This document shows, piece by piece, positions 10,756 to 21,528 of a DNA stretch of 64,000 nucleotides. Numbering within the stretch: position 1 is the stretch's first letter; each line of letters begins with the position of its first letter. The notes beneath the pieces are model-generated. The model made no database searches, was not told the DNA's origin, and saw nothing but the letters and a program-made list of their open reading frames with translations. Origin of the DNA: Muricea muricata (taxonomy: Eukaryota > Cnidaria > Anthozoa > Malacalcyonacea > Plexauridae); assembly GCA_963855995.1 (NCBI GenBank), contig OY979716.1, positions 45,651,213 to 45,715,212 on the forward strand, in the 5' to 3' direction. A program made the translations under genes and the position numbers.

Positions 10756-11240
10756 GCAGTACAACCACCTAAGGCGACCCCCACATCCTAGAGGCCGAGG
10801 CTCCAAGGCCAATAGGCTCCGCTACAAACACCTGCTGAGACGAGACATTACAATCGAAATAGAACAGACACTAAACTTCGTCTTCGTGTGCGAAATGAAA
10901 TGAACCGAACTGCACTTGAAAAATCAGAGCTGCCGGCCTGAACAGATACTACACTTAGAATAACAATAACTCCGCTGCCCACAAGGAGACAACGGATCAC
11001 GCTGAAACCGAACCGAAGCTAGGTACTAATGCATGCTACATAAATAATAAATAGATCATGCAAGACAAAACAATAGGACAGAACAAACAGAAAACATAAA
11101 ACCTAAATAAAGAAAAGTACTATGTTGATATTAATTACTGTAATTAATACTAAAACATACAGGACAGAATGACTGTGGACGGCACAGGACAAGTGCTAAG
11201 CATGCACCGGCAGTAGCAACCACTTAAGGCGACCCCCGAG
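10756..11240 (-). repeat. Two GGTCGCC-type motifs in the Kes-1 3' UTR
   Basis: Plus-strand copies at 10756-10782 (CAGTACAACCACCTAAGGCG, then ACC) and 11209-11232 (CAGTAGCAACCACTTAAGGC, then GACC). They match the motif in Uto coding linkers, in the same orientation relative to transcription. Confidence 0.85.
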
Positions 11241-11268
11241 CATGCCAAGCAGACAGGACAACACAACA

Positions 11269-14235
11269 TTAAGAAAAACCTGGAGAAAAGGCAACGATGT
11301 TGTCTGGCGTGACATGACCCAGAAGACCACCAGCCAGCCATGACTCCACGAAGAGATCGCGAGGACAATGCCGCTGCTGCACACGCAGGGTGAACCGCAA
11401 TGACGACTTGACCAACGACAAGATGGAGCTAAACACCACCGGCGAACCATCGAAATGGAAGGCATTCCGAGCGATCCACAGGCGGTGACGGATGATACCG
11501 AGGAGGCACGGGAAAACTGGTGGAATCTTGACCGACTTGTCGTACCCAAGAAGGATCTGCGATGTAGTCGGATGGGCCAGGTGAGGAACAACGCTGCAAA
11601 CCAAGGACTGGCACCAGGCGAGGAGGCGTTTGGCAACAGGACACTTGACGAGCAGATGGATCAGGCTCTCTGCTTGACCACAGTGGCAGGACGGGTGGAT
11701 TCGTACTCCAAAACAGATCAGATGATCGGCGGTTTGAAGGACACCATGGGCGATGAGCCAATGTGGTCAAGCGGAGAGCCAGACGGGAAAACTGCCGGTA
11801 CGCAAAGCAGATGGACAGGGACGCCAACGGGACCACGGAACCGAAGCCATTGACGACGATGTTGCCATTCTCCAGGCGACGAGACAGACAAAACCAGGCC
11901 AACATGACAGAACAGAAAAAAGGAGGAAGAAGATTCATCGCGGTCGGAGACGGGGCTGGGAGAAGAAGGATTTGCTGGAGAGAGTGTCCAGCAAAGGCCA
12001 CTCGCAAAGCACGCGAGGAGAAGAAGAAACTAGGATGGTCCGGTGCCTGAGCCAGACGCCGAACCCAAATAACATGAAACGCACTAGTTTTATTATTCAG
12101 ACCCACAACATTGAGGCCACCAGAAGAGGAAGGTTGGGTGAGAGAAGAACGAGCAACGCGCTCACGCTTCCCATTCCAAATAAAAGAAAAGGCAGTAGAA
12201 CTAACGGCTTTCTTGACCGTGGAAGACATGGTCAAGAAAGAGGCGAGGTACCAAAAGGTGCTCAAACCCAGAGAATTGAGCACCAAAGCACGACCGTGAT
12301 AGGACAGGCGACGCTGACGCCCAAGTGCCAAGCAACAACCCATGAGACTTGGTCACATTGAGCTTCGCTCCCGACGAACGCTCGTAGCGTTGAAAAAGTT
12401 TAAAGACAGCTTCAAGAGAGAAGTCTGACATCACAATAATAGAAGTGTCGTCGGCGTATTGACACAACTTAATACACCGACGACCAGGTAGAGAGAAACC
12501 ATCAATGTGTGGATCACTACGTATGGCAGAGGCAATGGTCTCGAATCCCGGTCAGGATCCCGGCCTCGAACACCACAAGATTGATCTGGATGGACGACGG
12601 TAGGTAACACTTCAAGGAGACGATTAGCAATCGCCTTCGCTGCAATCTTGTAGTCCGCACGCAGGAGCGTGATAGGACGCCAATTCTTCATCTCCAGGTG
12701 ATCACCACGCTTGTAACGAAGAGTAATCAACTCAGAACGTTGAGAAAGAGAAAGACGACCAGATGTATACGAGTGATTGAGAACCTCGACGAGGTCCTCA
12801 CCGAGCAACGGCCAGAAACGTTGGTACCATCCACACCAGGAGACTTCCCACTGGCCATACCATCAACGGCGGCTTTGCATTCCTCCAGAATGAGCTCTCC
12901 CTCACACAAAGCGCGCTCAGCTGCAGACAAGCCTCTAGTAAGCCGGGACAGAAAAAAGTCCTGCTCCCCCACCACCAAAGGCTGGGCCGTAAACAACAAC
13001 ACATAGAAAGAGACCCACAAGCCTTAGCAATGAGAGAAACAGAGTGAACAACAAGACCACCCAGAGTGCAAATAGCATAGAGAGGGTGTTCCTGGCCGCG
13101 CTTTCGCTCCAAGTTAAAAAAGTATGTGGTCGAGGCCTTTCCCTCTTCCGCCCATTGCATTCCAGCCCGAAGACAACAACCTCGAGCTCGCTGGCGATGC
13201 AGTTCTTCCAATTCGGACTTTGTCTCAGATAAGTCCCACAACATCCTCCCCATTCTCCAACCGAGGGTTAAGGAAGTAAAGTGTCCTTTCCAGAGGCCGG
13301 ACCTGCTTCCGATAAGTGGAAGCCTGCCTCTTGGAATAAGACTTAATGAGACGCTGCAAGCGCACCTTACCAGCATCGCACCAAGCAGTTAGGGAGAAGA
13401 ATGACCGCTTCTCGGCCCGCCACGATTCCCAAAAACAAGTAATCATCAAAATAAAGGAAGGGTCGCTCATGTGGGAAGTATTCAACTTCCAAACACCAGG
13501 ACCACGATGAACGACCCCAGGCAAAGAAAATTTCAAATATACATATGAGTGGTCGGAGCGGAAAAAGGGGAGAATGTCCACCGCCAAAAGAAGAGGGAGA
13601 AAAAGAGGCAATCCAGAACATATCTAATCTGGATGCCTGTCTAGAATTTGGCCGATGCCAAGTATATTCCACCGCGTCAGGATGAAGCCAACGCCAAACA
13701 TCAGATAGAGAAAAAGTGGTCAATGTAGAAGACCAATTATACGCCCATGGAGAAGAAACGTTACACCCGCGACGATCGAGATGTGGGTCCACAACGGTAT
13801 TAAAATCGCCACAGACAATTGACGGTATATCCGGATCCAACACCGGATAAAGAGATTCAAAAAACAAGGCCCCCTCACGAGCCTTGTTCGGACCATAAAC
13901 ATTACATAAAGAGAAGGTCTGATCAGCAACAGTAAATTGCCCGCAGACAAAACGCCCCTGCTGATCAGACTGAGAAGAAGTTAGTAAATGCTGGGACTTG
14001 AACACAATCGCAACACCACTGCTACGATTAGTCCCAGGAGACGAGATACAGGAATAAGCAGAAGACAATAGTTAATTATCGATGGCCGAACGCAACCACC
14101 AAGAGAATTCCTTAGAAGAGGTGGAGTGGGTTTCCTGAAGACAACAATTGAGCCATGAGAACTAAGTGTCCCGGCTAACAGAGGACTGCAGTCCTTGGCA
14201 GCTTAAGGTAATAATCTCTACTGACTCTATGAATG
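11269..14235 (-). pseudogene. Kes-1 ORF2 (EN, RT, zinc knuckle), frameshifted
   Basis: Pieces in several frames align with intact Kes-3 ORF2: an N-terminal EN start near 14235 followed by an early stop, EN (13367-14068; CGDFNTVVDP, SAYSCISSPG), the EN-RT link (13225-13611, WKLNTS), early RT (12727-13376, SGKSPGVDG), middle RT (12431-12808, NWRPITLL), the catalytic segment (12201-12467, QYADDTSI) and the C-terminus (11269-12343, ending WLAGGLLGH). More than five frame changes make it non-functional. A 24-residue-scale loss near 12540 removes the DQEKAFDR region. Confidence 0.88.
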
Positions 14236-14260
14236 TGAAATAGAGTGGAAGGACAAAAAA

Positions 14261-15465
14261 TTAACATTTAGGGGCCCTCTGAGAGGCCGAAAGAGGAGGA
14301 GGTCTGGTAGGCTTACGAACACAAGGATCATTCCCAGAAGAAGGCTGGGATGTAGTACCCCTAGTTTTAGTCACAGTAGGTTTAGGAACAGGAGTGGTCA
14401 TTAGAGAAGAGTCCATATTCGTGCTATTATTTTTGGGATCGGGGTCTGTGGGGGTATCCGTTATTAGGGTCCAATTCGTTTCATCATCATCATCATCATC
14501 TGATGGCAAGGGAACCGTTGCGGCTACGTCCACTGCCAGAGCCTCGCCCTCATCCTGACAGCACTGCAACTGATGAAGACCCGCCTGGATCTCCTTACCT
14601 TTCTTACGTGCTTGGGAAAGCTCTGGATCCGAATAATTAGACCCAGTCCCAGCACGCTCCCGTTTGCCATAGTAGGCCTCACCCACACGCGTGGCATCCG
14701 TAACAATATCATAACTATCCGATTCCAAGCCAGAATCAACAAGATCCTTCTCGGGAAGAGGGGTCCGATCTTGACCCCTATCAGCCACATCGCATCCTAC
14801 ATCTATATTATCAGGCACTGAACCTGGTTCAGTCGCCAATTCAGGGCCGTCGGAGGTACCCGACCCTGCCCCCAAACCGACCACCTCAACGAAGGTGGCC
14901 AGACCAGTTAGACAAAACAAAACAAAATCAACTAACTCCTTGACGGCAGCACGCCGTGCAGGAGAAGGAGGGGTGCCTCATCTGCTGCAGCGTCAATGGC
15001 AGGAGGTTCATTAACATTATTTGCTAGAGGGCACTTAGCACGAGTATGCCCCAATTGCCGACACGGAAAACAAGTGGGCACCTGACCTGGGTAGAACACA
15101 TTACACCAATGGTCAGCAATGCGAATATTAGATGGTATAGGTGTGGCAATTTCCATGAGTACATTCTGTACCCCCACGTATACCCCCTGGTAAGAGTCCA
15201 TTTTAACATTCAGAATTTTCCCATAAGGGCTTAGTGCCACCTGCAAAGCCTCAGGTGGCACCCTGTAACTAAGACGGGTCACATTCACCCACTTCGCCGT
15301 GCGACAGGGGTGAAATGTGACGTCCCTATTCCTAAAAGCGAGGCCTAGATGTTGTACCTCTTCAAGTGCACGCAGAGAGTGGCGAATAACCCGCACCTTC
15401 CGCAGAGATAGTAGTATGAACGCTTCGAAAAGCGTTGTGAAATTTGATGGGACCTGTGCCCACAC
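14261..15465 (-). pseudogene. Kes-1 ORF1 with CCHC knuckle, broken
   Basis: Two pieces. 14932-15465 gives MWAQVPSNFTTLFEAFILLS, then the conserved CRTAKWVNVTRLSY segment and the knuckle CFPCRQLGHTRAKC. 14261-14920 gives the acidic tail with a DDDDDD run and KKGKEIQ. Kes-3 ORF1 is the intact counterpart and covers both pieces in one frame. ORF1 proteins of this kind bind element RNA; that role is from family knowledge. Confidence 0.85.
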
Positions 15466-15724
15466 GCCCAGTGCGCGTGCGCAGACAACAAAAGGAATAT
15501 GACAAGGAGCTGGACCAACGGGACCAAGACTTCTTGACCACAGGCAACGTTCAACAGCACAGCAAACGGTCTTCAGCCCAACAGGATTGGATTTTCTTCA
15601 AAAGCTTCTGCTTCCTGTACCAGTCTTCAGTAACCACAATAAGAACAGCACCAAGTTTCTTCTTTAAGAACTTCACCAACGATCAAGTTTCTTCTTTAAG
15701 AACTTCACCAATCAATCTTATTTT

Positions 15725-15930
15725 GGATGACACGACAAGGGACTTATTGACTCCGACGGTGCAATGGAGCCTGGACCCCATGATATCGCCGTACCCAGGG
15801 GGGCCGCTACTTAGCGACGCAGACCTTCAGGGGGTATGATCCCCTCCCCCGTGCCATGATGACAACCGTGAATGGCCCGGGCATTTGGACCAAAAGGGCC
15901 CGCCTGCCCGGGGGTCCCTAACCTATGATG
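15725..15930 (-). other. Kes-2 3' UTR structured core
   Basis: Contains GACTCCGACGGTGCAATGG, the GGGGGTATGATCCCC hairpin and a CCCGGGCA/TGCCCGGG pairing (8 bp). Near-identical to 49640-49840, although the ORFs of the two elements are distant. Confidence 0.82.
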
Positions 15931-16082
15931 GTGAATGGTGAGGACAGATGGAACTGACGATTGTGGTGTCAACATGAACAGCACCCATGGGAAAACGCAG
16001 ATAAGGAAACATTGAAATTCTGCCGTGACCGACGCAGTGCAAGACTATGACGAGCCGACAGTCAAAAATTAATGAAACCCTG

Positions 16083-16315
16083 ATGAAAAACGGCAGTACA
16101 ACCAATTAAGGCGACCCCCGCATCACCGAGGCATTACAATCGAAAAGGGAACTGCAAAACCAAACAGATACTATGCTTCAGAGTGCATGCGATGTTAAAG
16201 GTCACTTAAAGTAAATAAATTAATAAAAAACATACCTGACAAAGTGACAATGGACAGCACTGGACAAGTGCCTAGCATGCTCCGGCAGTAACAACCACCT
16301 AAGGCGACCCCCGGG
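16083..16315 (-). repeat. Two GGTCGCC-type motifs in the Kes-2 3' UTR
   Basis: Plus-strand CAGTACAACCAATTAAGGCG at about 16091 and CAGTAACAACCACCTAAGGC at about 16285, each followed by ACCCCCG context. Non-coding here. Confidence 0.85.
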
Positions 16316-16682
16316 CATACCAGGCGGACGGGACATCACAACATTTAACAAAAAGGCTGGAAATCGAAGGACCAGCAGCGACACACGCGGAAGCGCTGTA
16401 AGCAAAAAACCTAACTGGAACACACTGAGAGAGAGAGCCTGGGTAGACCACTCCCCTCCCCGGAGATGAGGTAGCAAACCTCAATTACGGCAAAGTGCGC
16501 AGAGAAGAGAGGGGACGGACCGTCTCCCTCCTGCTCAAATCCTAAAGGAAAAAATTGGGCCTAAGAAAGTCTCCCCCTAACGGCGAGACGTTGCTCGTGA
16601 GACATCCCCCCCAGGAATGCTACATAATTAGAATGCGAAGCAGCAGGCCTGTTGTCCAGACCACCGAGCCAACTAACCATAA

Positions 16683-19680
16683 TTAAACCGACCTCGGACG
16701 GGCTGGAGTGCGCTCCTCTGGGACAAGAGCATCAAGCCGAGTCAGCAAAGGTACCAGTGCTCCTCCAGCGAGCCACTCGTCCTCGTAAAAGGAGGTGAGA
16801 GCGACTCGCTGTTGGACTCTCGAGACAAATCGGAACGTTGCTTTGATCTTCTCGACCAAGGCCTGAGGATCTGGACGAAGGCCCTCAATTGCCACGAATT
16901 TCTAGCGACCCAAATGTAGTGGCGCAGGGTTGCCAGCAGAAATTTAAATCCGGCTGGAATCCCGGCCATGGCCGGAAAACCAAACCGGACGTGTGTGTTT
17001 GAAAGGCGATGGTGTGGCCTTGAGTGAGCCAGCAACCCCTCGAACCAGCGAACTGCGTATAATAACAGGGGACACTGTTCTAGTAGGTGCTTTTGTGTTT
17101 CTGTATCTCCACAATGGCAGAGGGGCTGATGGATTGCTATCCCCCACCGTTGGAGGCAGTCAGTTGTTGGTAATATCCCATGGGCCAGCAAAAAGTTGGT
17201 TTTTCAAATGGGTTTATCGATAAAATAATTGTCAAGGTCGTGCCAAATAGAGGGCCAGTCGATATTATAGTACCAGAATCGAATAACACCCAGCATGCAT
17301 GCAACTAACGCGCGCCCCGATATGACAATCTGCGGTGTTGCCAGGAAGCGAAAACACGGTCTAGTGCTTTAAGGGCAGGATCCCAGTCTTGAGAACCCTC
17401 TGGAGAGATTCTCGCCCCCAGGACCTCGAGGTAACGACCATTTTAAATCCACCGGGAACAAAGTACAAGTCCGCCAGGGGCCAAGCAAGAGTCCGCAGCA
17501 TTTGCCTTGGTTCAAGCGCGCCCCACTGGCTCGCTCATACTTCGCGAACAGGCCAAACAGCGCATGCAAGGAAGCATCGCTACACACAAAGCTTGATGTA
17601 TCATCAGCATATTGCGAGAGCTTCACTACATTGTTCCCCCCGGGAGAGAGAAGCCGTCGATCTTAGGATCAGCTCAAACCGCACATGCCAATGATTCCAT
17701 CGCCAGAACGTCCAACAAAGGCGAGAGTGGACAACCTTGGCGCAACCCCCCAGTCACCGGAAAGGACTCTGAAACGAAGCCATTCACGACGACTGCAGAG
17801 TGCACGTTGGTATAGAGTAACCTAATCCATGCCCTAAAGGACGGGCCAAATCCCATGCATTCTAAAACTTTCATCAAGAATGAGATTTCCACTCTGTCAA
17901 AAGCCTTCTCCTGATCTTCTCACGATCGCTCCTCCTATGTTGTTTTGGTCCGCATAACATGCTATGTTTAAAAGCAACCTAATGTTTTCAGCAGGGACCG
18001 ACCTGGGATACCACAGGACTGGTCGGGTGAAACCACCGAGGCGATCACCTGCAGGAGACGGTTCCCTAGGGCCTTAGCGGCAATTTTGTAGTCCACACAC
18101 AAAAGAGTGATGGGCCTCAAATTCGCCGGATCAAGGCAATCCCCCTTCTTATACAAAAGAGTGATGGCCCCATTTCTTTGGGATTGGCAAAGTCGACCGT
18201 GGTGAAAACAAGAGTTGTATACTTCCACTAAACCTGGGCCCAACGTGTCCCAAAAGCGCCGAAAAAATTCGGCTGGGAAACCGTCTACCCCGGGCGATTT
18301 AGCTGATGGCATGTTCGAAAGGGCTTTTGAACATTCCTCAATGGTGAGGTCCCCCTCACACAACCTGGATTCGGCTGGGGTGAGTCTACGTTCCATGGAG
18401 TCAAGAAAAGCCCTTGGTCACCTTCGGACAATTCCTGCGACAAGAACAAACCAAAATAAAACTCACTCCAGACATTCATAATGTCAGTTTTGCTCGTGAC
18501 CACAGTCCCATCCCTCCGCCGAATGACATTGATCAGTTTCTGCTGGCCTCAAATCTTTCCCTCCAGAGGAAATATGCCGTTGACCTCTCCCCTTCAACAG
18601 CCTCCTGGACCTGCACCCGTAACTTAGCACCCTGAGCTTGGTGAGATAAAAACTCCTCCAGCTCAGCCCTAGTTTCATCTAGAAGCGCGGAGAGGTTTTC
18701 ACCATGATGTACCCGTCATTCTAAATCAGCTAGCGTGGAATTGAACTTGGCAAATTTGTCAACGTTCTTCGTCGCAATCGTACTTTGCCGGCTTCGTACC
18801 AATTTGAAAGGAGATAAAAACCCCCTTCTTGCGGCGCCAATTGCACCAGAGTTCTTCGACTTCGGGGCAAAAGGCCTCACGTTGCAGTAACAAAACGTTA
18901 AATTTCCACAGTCCGGGACCCCGCTCGATGCCCCAAGGGAAATCGATCTCGAGATACATGCACTGATGGTCAGACTGAAGATATGGTGAAATTTCTATCT
19001 GCCTGACCAGGCTCAAGTAACACGCAGGCAACCAGATCATATCGATACGCGAACCCTGGGAAGCATTTGTCCTCCTCCAGGTGAACTCCTTGATGTTGGG
19101 GTGACGAGCATGCCAAACGTCGCAGAGGTCGAATGTACTCATCAACTGTCGATGGAGTGGAGGCCCAATTGTTTGCCCAGGGGGATACAGGGTTGCATCC
19201 GAAACGATCGACATGAGGATCGACCGTTGGATTAGAATCCCCACACATCACGATTGGGATGTCTGGATCAATAGATTGATAAAGGGACTAAAAAAATTGA
19301 CGCCCTTTATCCCTAGAATTCGGCGCATATAGGCACATGACTTGGAAGTCAAAATTGTTGCCAGAAAATTCGACAACAATAAGGTGTCCACAGTCATCCC
19401 TTCGAACATGTTTAACCTGAAAGAGGGGGCGAAAGAGAATAGCAACACCCGAGGAGCGCGTGCTACCCGGTGAACTTTTGCAACACAATTGCTTGTGCGG
19501 CGGGGCCCTATTATTATAATCCTCCACCCAGGAGGAGAATTCCTGGATGGAGTTTGCATGCGTTTCTTGCACACAGAGAAAATCAAGATTTAAACATAAA
19601 ACCCATGCAAATAGCATATCCCTAGAGGCCTGCCCACGCAAGCCCTGCACGTTAAGGGTTAGAATGTTAGTCTTCCTCAT
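16683..19680 (-). pseudogene. Kes-2 ORF2 (EN, RT, zinc knuckle), broken
   Basis: Starts at the ATG of MRKTNILTLNVQGLRG (19678-19680), overlapping the ORF1 end by 14 nt. EN motifs are LTLNVQG, CVQETHA, YAPNSRD and CGDSN (usual GDFN; the Phe is Ser). RT motifs in later frames are GVDGFPAEFF, NLRPITLL and QYADDTSS (17369-17626). The C-terminal knuckle CHCGDTETQKHLLEQC lies in 16742-17191. At least six frame breaks. Confidence 0.85.
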
Positions 19681-20840
19681 CGGGGTTCTTTGGGAGAGTG
19701 GACTGTTTGGCGATGGAGGACTTCTTCTTCCCGCTGGTGGCCATGGAGGGGAGAGTCTTGTTGCGTCCACTGCCATGTAGGGTGCTACTCAGGCGTTTAA
19801 GAGACGTGGTTGTGCGCTTTGTAGATTTTGACCGGAGGCTCTTCAATGGACTGGATGTCGCCGTACCTGTCGCAGATTGAGAAGGATCTGACAGTTCGGA
19901 GACGACACTTGGACGTGGTTGGAGGGTAGGCAGTGTATTTTTGAGCTGTTTGAACAGTTCTTGAGTTGATGGTTCTGCAGTCGTCGAGGACTCGAGGTCG
20001 TCTAGGACTGGCGGAGGGTGAGTATCCATGTTGGGTTCTTCAACCGACAGGGGACGCACGTTCTTGTCGCCGGCTGGCGGGACGACCGTATGCTCGCTTG
20101 AGGGGTTTGTCTCGACAACAGGCTGAGCTGGTGGTGCAAATGGCTCGGGTTGAGGAGGTGGGACCAACTGGACTTCTGAAAGCGAGATGGTCTTCGGCTC
20201 CGTGAGAGCAGCGGACTCTTCCACGACCATCGTTGTTGGTTCAGCTGCTTTGGGTTGCTGCCCAGGCTCCTTTGTCAAGGGGGGGTCGGCAATGACCTCG
20301 TCCGTGTGTTCAGGGATAGCAGGGGTTTTTGCCCCAGCCATAATCTCTGCGAAGGAGAGCGGACCTGTTGGTTTGTTAAGAGGGCATGCAGGGCCCACCC
20401 TACGTGGGCAGTTTTTAGCCTCGTGGCCGGCTTCGCGGCACACAAAACAAGACCGTGGCTGGTTTTTATATAAGACGTTAATAGGGTTCCCCTGGATGTT
20501 AATTCGACTGGGGATATCCTGGCGGAGTTCTATCTCCAGCCGGAATTTTGACACATGATATCCTTTATGATATCCTTTATGATATCCTTTATGACATATG
20601 ATATCCTTATATTATGGCTCCCGAAACGGTGCCATATTTAGCAACGGCAGTCTTAACTGCCGCCTCAGTTAGACCGTAGAGGACTCGATCCAAAACAACT
20701 ATGGTGGTGGATTTAACAGGGGCTATGTGAAGTTTGTGTCCTCTGAAATTGTACCCATGAGCGACAAAATCAAGCACCTGCTCCGGACTGGCCAAGTGTA
20801 ATAGGAAGGTCTTGTTGCCATGCTGCATGATGTTGCACAA
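19667..20840 (-). pseudogene. Kes-2 ORF1 with CCHC knuckle, split by a short tandem repeat
   Basis: The N-terminal part (20607-20840; GNKTFLLHLASPEQVLDFV, LTEAAVKTAVAKYG) looks like an RRM-type fold. The C-terminal part (19667-20554) has SRINIQGNPINVLYKNQPRS, the knuckle CFVCREAGHEAKNC and a long Pro/Ser/Thr tail with a basic end. The two are separated by the ATGATATCCTTT repeat at 20555-20612, which breaks the frame. The true N-terminus is missing. Confidence 0.8.
20555..20612. repeat. 12-bp tandem repeat inside Kes-2 ORF1
   Basis: About four and a half units of ATGATATCCTTT, the last ones imperfect. The repeat interrupts ORF1 between its RRM-like and knuckle parts. Confidence 0.9.
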
Positions 20841-20849
20841 TCCATGTTA

Positions 20850-21205
20850 AAGACCTCCTCTATGGAGTCATCTGTGGTGACCGCGACAGTCGTATTGTCG
20901 GCATACCCTGAGCTCCTAAACTCCTCCAATGAATTTGGAAGTGTAATGCCTGTTAGTTTTGGAGACGTCCGAAGACAGACGGCAAGCACATTGATTGATA
21001 GGACATAAAGTAGTGGGGATAACGGACACCCTAGTTCTTGGTTTCTACAGGGTCGTCTTTTTTATAAAGTACAGTAATGAGTCCTCGACGCTGAGAGGTG
21101 GAAAGCTGGCTGGTCTCAAATGCAAGATTGAGAACACGGACCAGATCAGCGCCGAGAGCTTTCCAAAAAGTAATGTAGAACTCCATGGGGAATCCATCTG
21201 ACCCG
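20850..21205 (-). pseudogene. U1L-type RT fragment with internal deletion
   Basis: 21031-21200 encodes GSDGFPMEFYITFWKALGADLVRVLN... and SQRRGLITVLYKKDDP, matching U1L-1 ORF2. Further on, 20850-20989 encodes LAVCLRTSPKL...ITLPNS and SGYADNTTVAVTTDDS, where the catalytic YADD is YADN. The roughly 200 residues between are deleted. It joins snRNA spacer at about 21205. Confidence 0.8.
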
Positions 21206-21298
21206 TAGATAAAAGCATTAAGAATTGAAATAGCTCGTATGATTTTCACGAGAAATAAACTCTATTATAAAGAGACGAGTAATGGGGAATTTGGACAA
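21206..21298 (+). other. U2-U1 spacer piece fused to the U2 promoter
   Basis: Matches 27053-27141 (between U2 and U1), then switches at GGACAA/GTTTGCGCG to the sequence upstream of U2 (37943 on). The U1 gene expected between them is absent. Confidence 0.85.
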
Positions 21299-21490
21299 GT
21301 TTGCGCGTGATGACGAGGGGGAAAGCCGTCGACGGCACACACGCCATATGCATGACGTGACCTGCGTGCTCGAGACGGCCTGCTCGCGTGCTCTGATGCA
21401 AACTTAACAACAAGTCACGAAAGCAGCAGCACCGCGTGCACGCACGCCAATGCGAGCGCGATAAAGGCTTGCCGAAACCGGCCAAAAGGT
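21299..21490 (+). promoter_or_regulatory. U2 promoter region
   Basis: 192 bp nearly identical to 37943-38136, directly before U2 nt 1. Contains ATATGCATGACGTGACC (octamer-like plus CRE-like) about 145 bp upstream and GC-rich CGCGATAAAGGCTTGCC near the start. No precise PSE assignment is possible from two copies. Confidence 0.7.
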
Positions 21491-21528
21491 ATCGCTTCTC
21501 GGCCTTTTGGCTAAGATCAAGTGTAGTA
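21491..21528 (+). ncRNA. U2: U2 snRNA 5' part, nt 1-38
   Basis: ATCGCTTCTCGGCCTTTTGG, then CTAAGATCAAGTGTAGTA. This is the highly conserved 5' end of U2 up to and including the branch-site-pairing GUAGUA. Uto-2 begins at the next base. Confidence 0.96.

Larger units (their letters stand above)
10390..15714 (-). mobile_element. Kes-1: U2-specific EN-RT non-LTR element, degenerate
   Basis: Minus-strand element whose 3' end abuts U2 nt 24 at 10389. It contains a structured 3' UTR (10390-11268), a broken ORF2, a broken ORF1 and a 5' UTR. RT wording such as DQEKAFDR in the intact sister Kes-3, CCHC ORF1 and U2 targeting fit Keshi-like elements of the Tx1 group, as I recall that literature. The 5' boundary is approximate: near 15651-15714 a ~32-bp direct duplication (AAGTTTCTTCTTTAAGAAC...) meets the 3' end of Kes-2. 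Confidence 0.85.
15715..20846 (-). mobile_element. Kes-2: divergent Kes-type element sharing the Kes 3' UTR
   Basis: The 3' end (TCTTATTTTGG on plus, about 15716) is close to those of Kes-3 and Kes-4. The first ~400 bp of 3' UTR are highly similar to Kes-3, while ORF1 and ORF2 proteins are clearly more distant from Kes-1/3/4. The 5' end is lost: ORF1 is joined at about 20846 to a U1L RT fragment. Only AAGAT of the U2 target is recognisable at the 3' flank. Confidence 0.8.

Noticed and set aside
11455..12361. Plus-strand ORFs of 130-200 codons over Kes-1
   Set aside because: They lie antisense to the broken Kes-1 ORF2, whose minus-strand frames match Kes-3; the plus frames have low-complexity, shadow-like composition.
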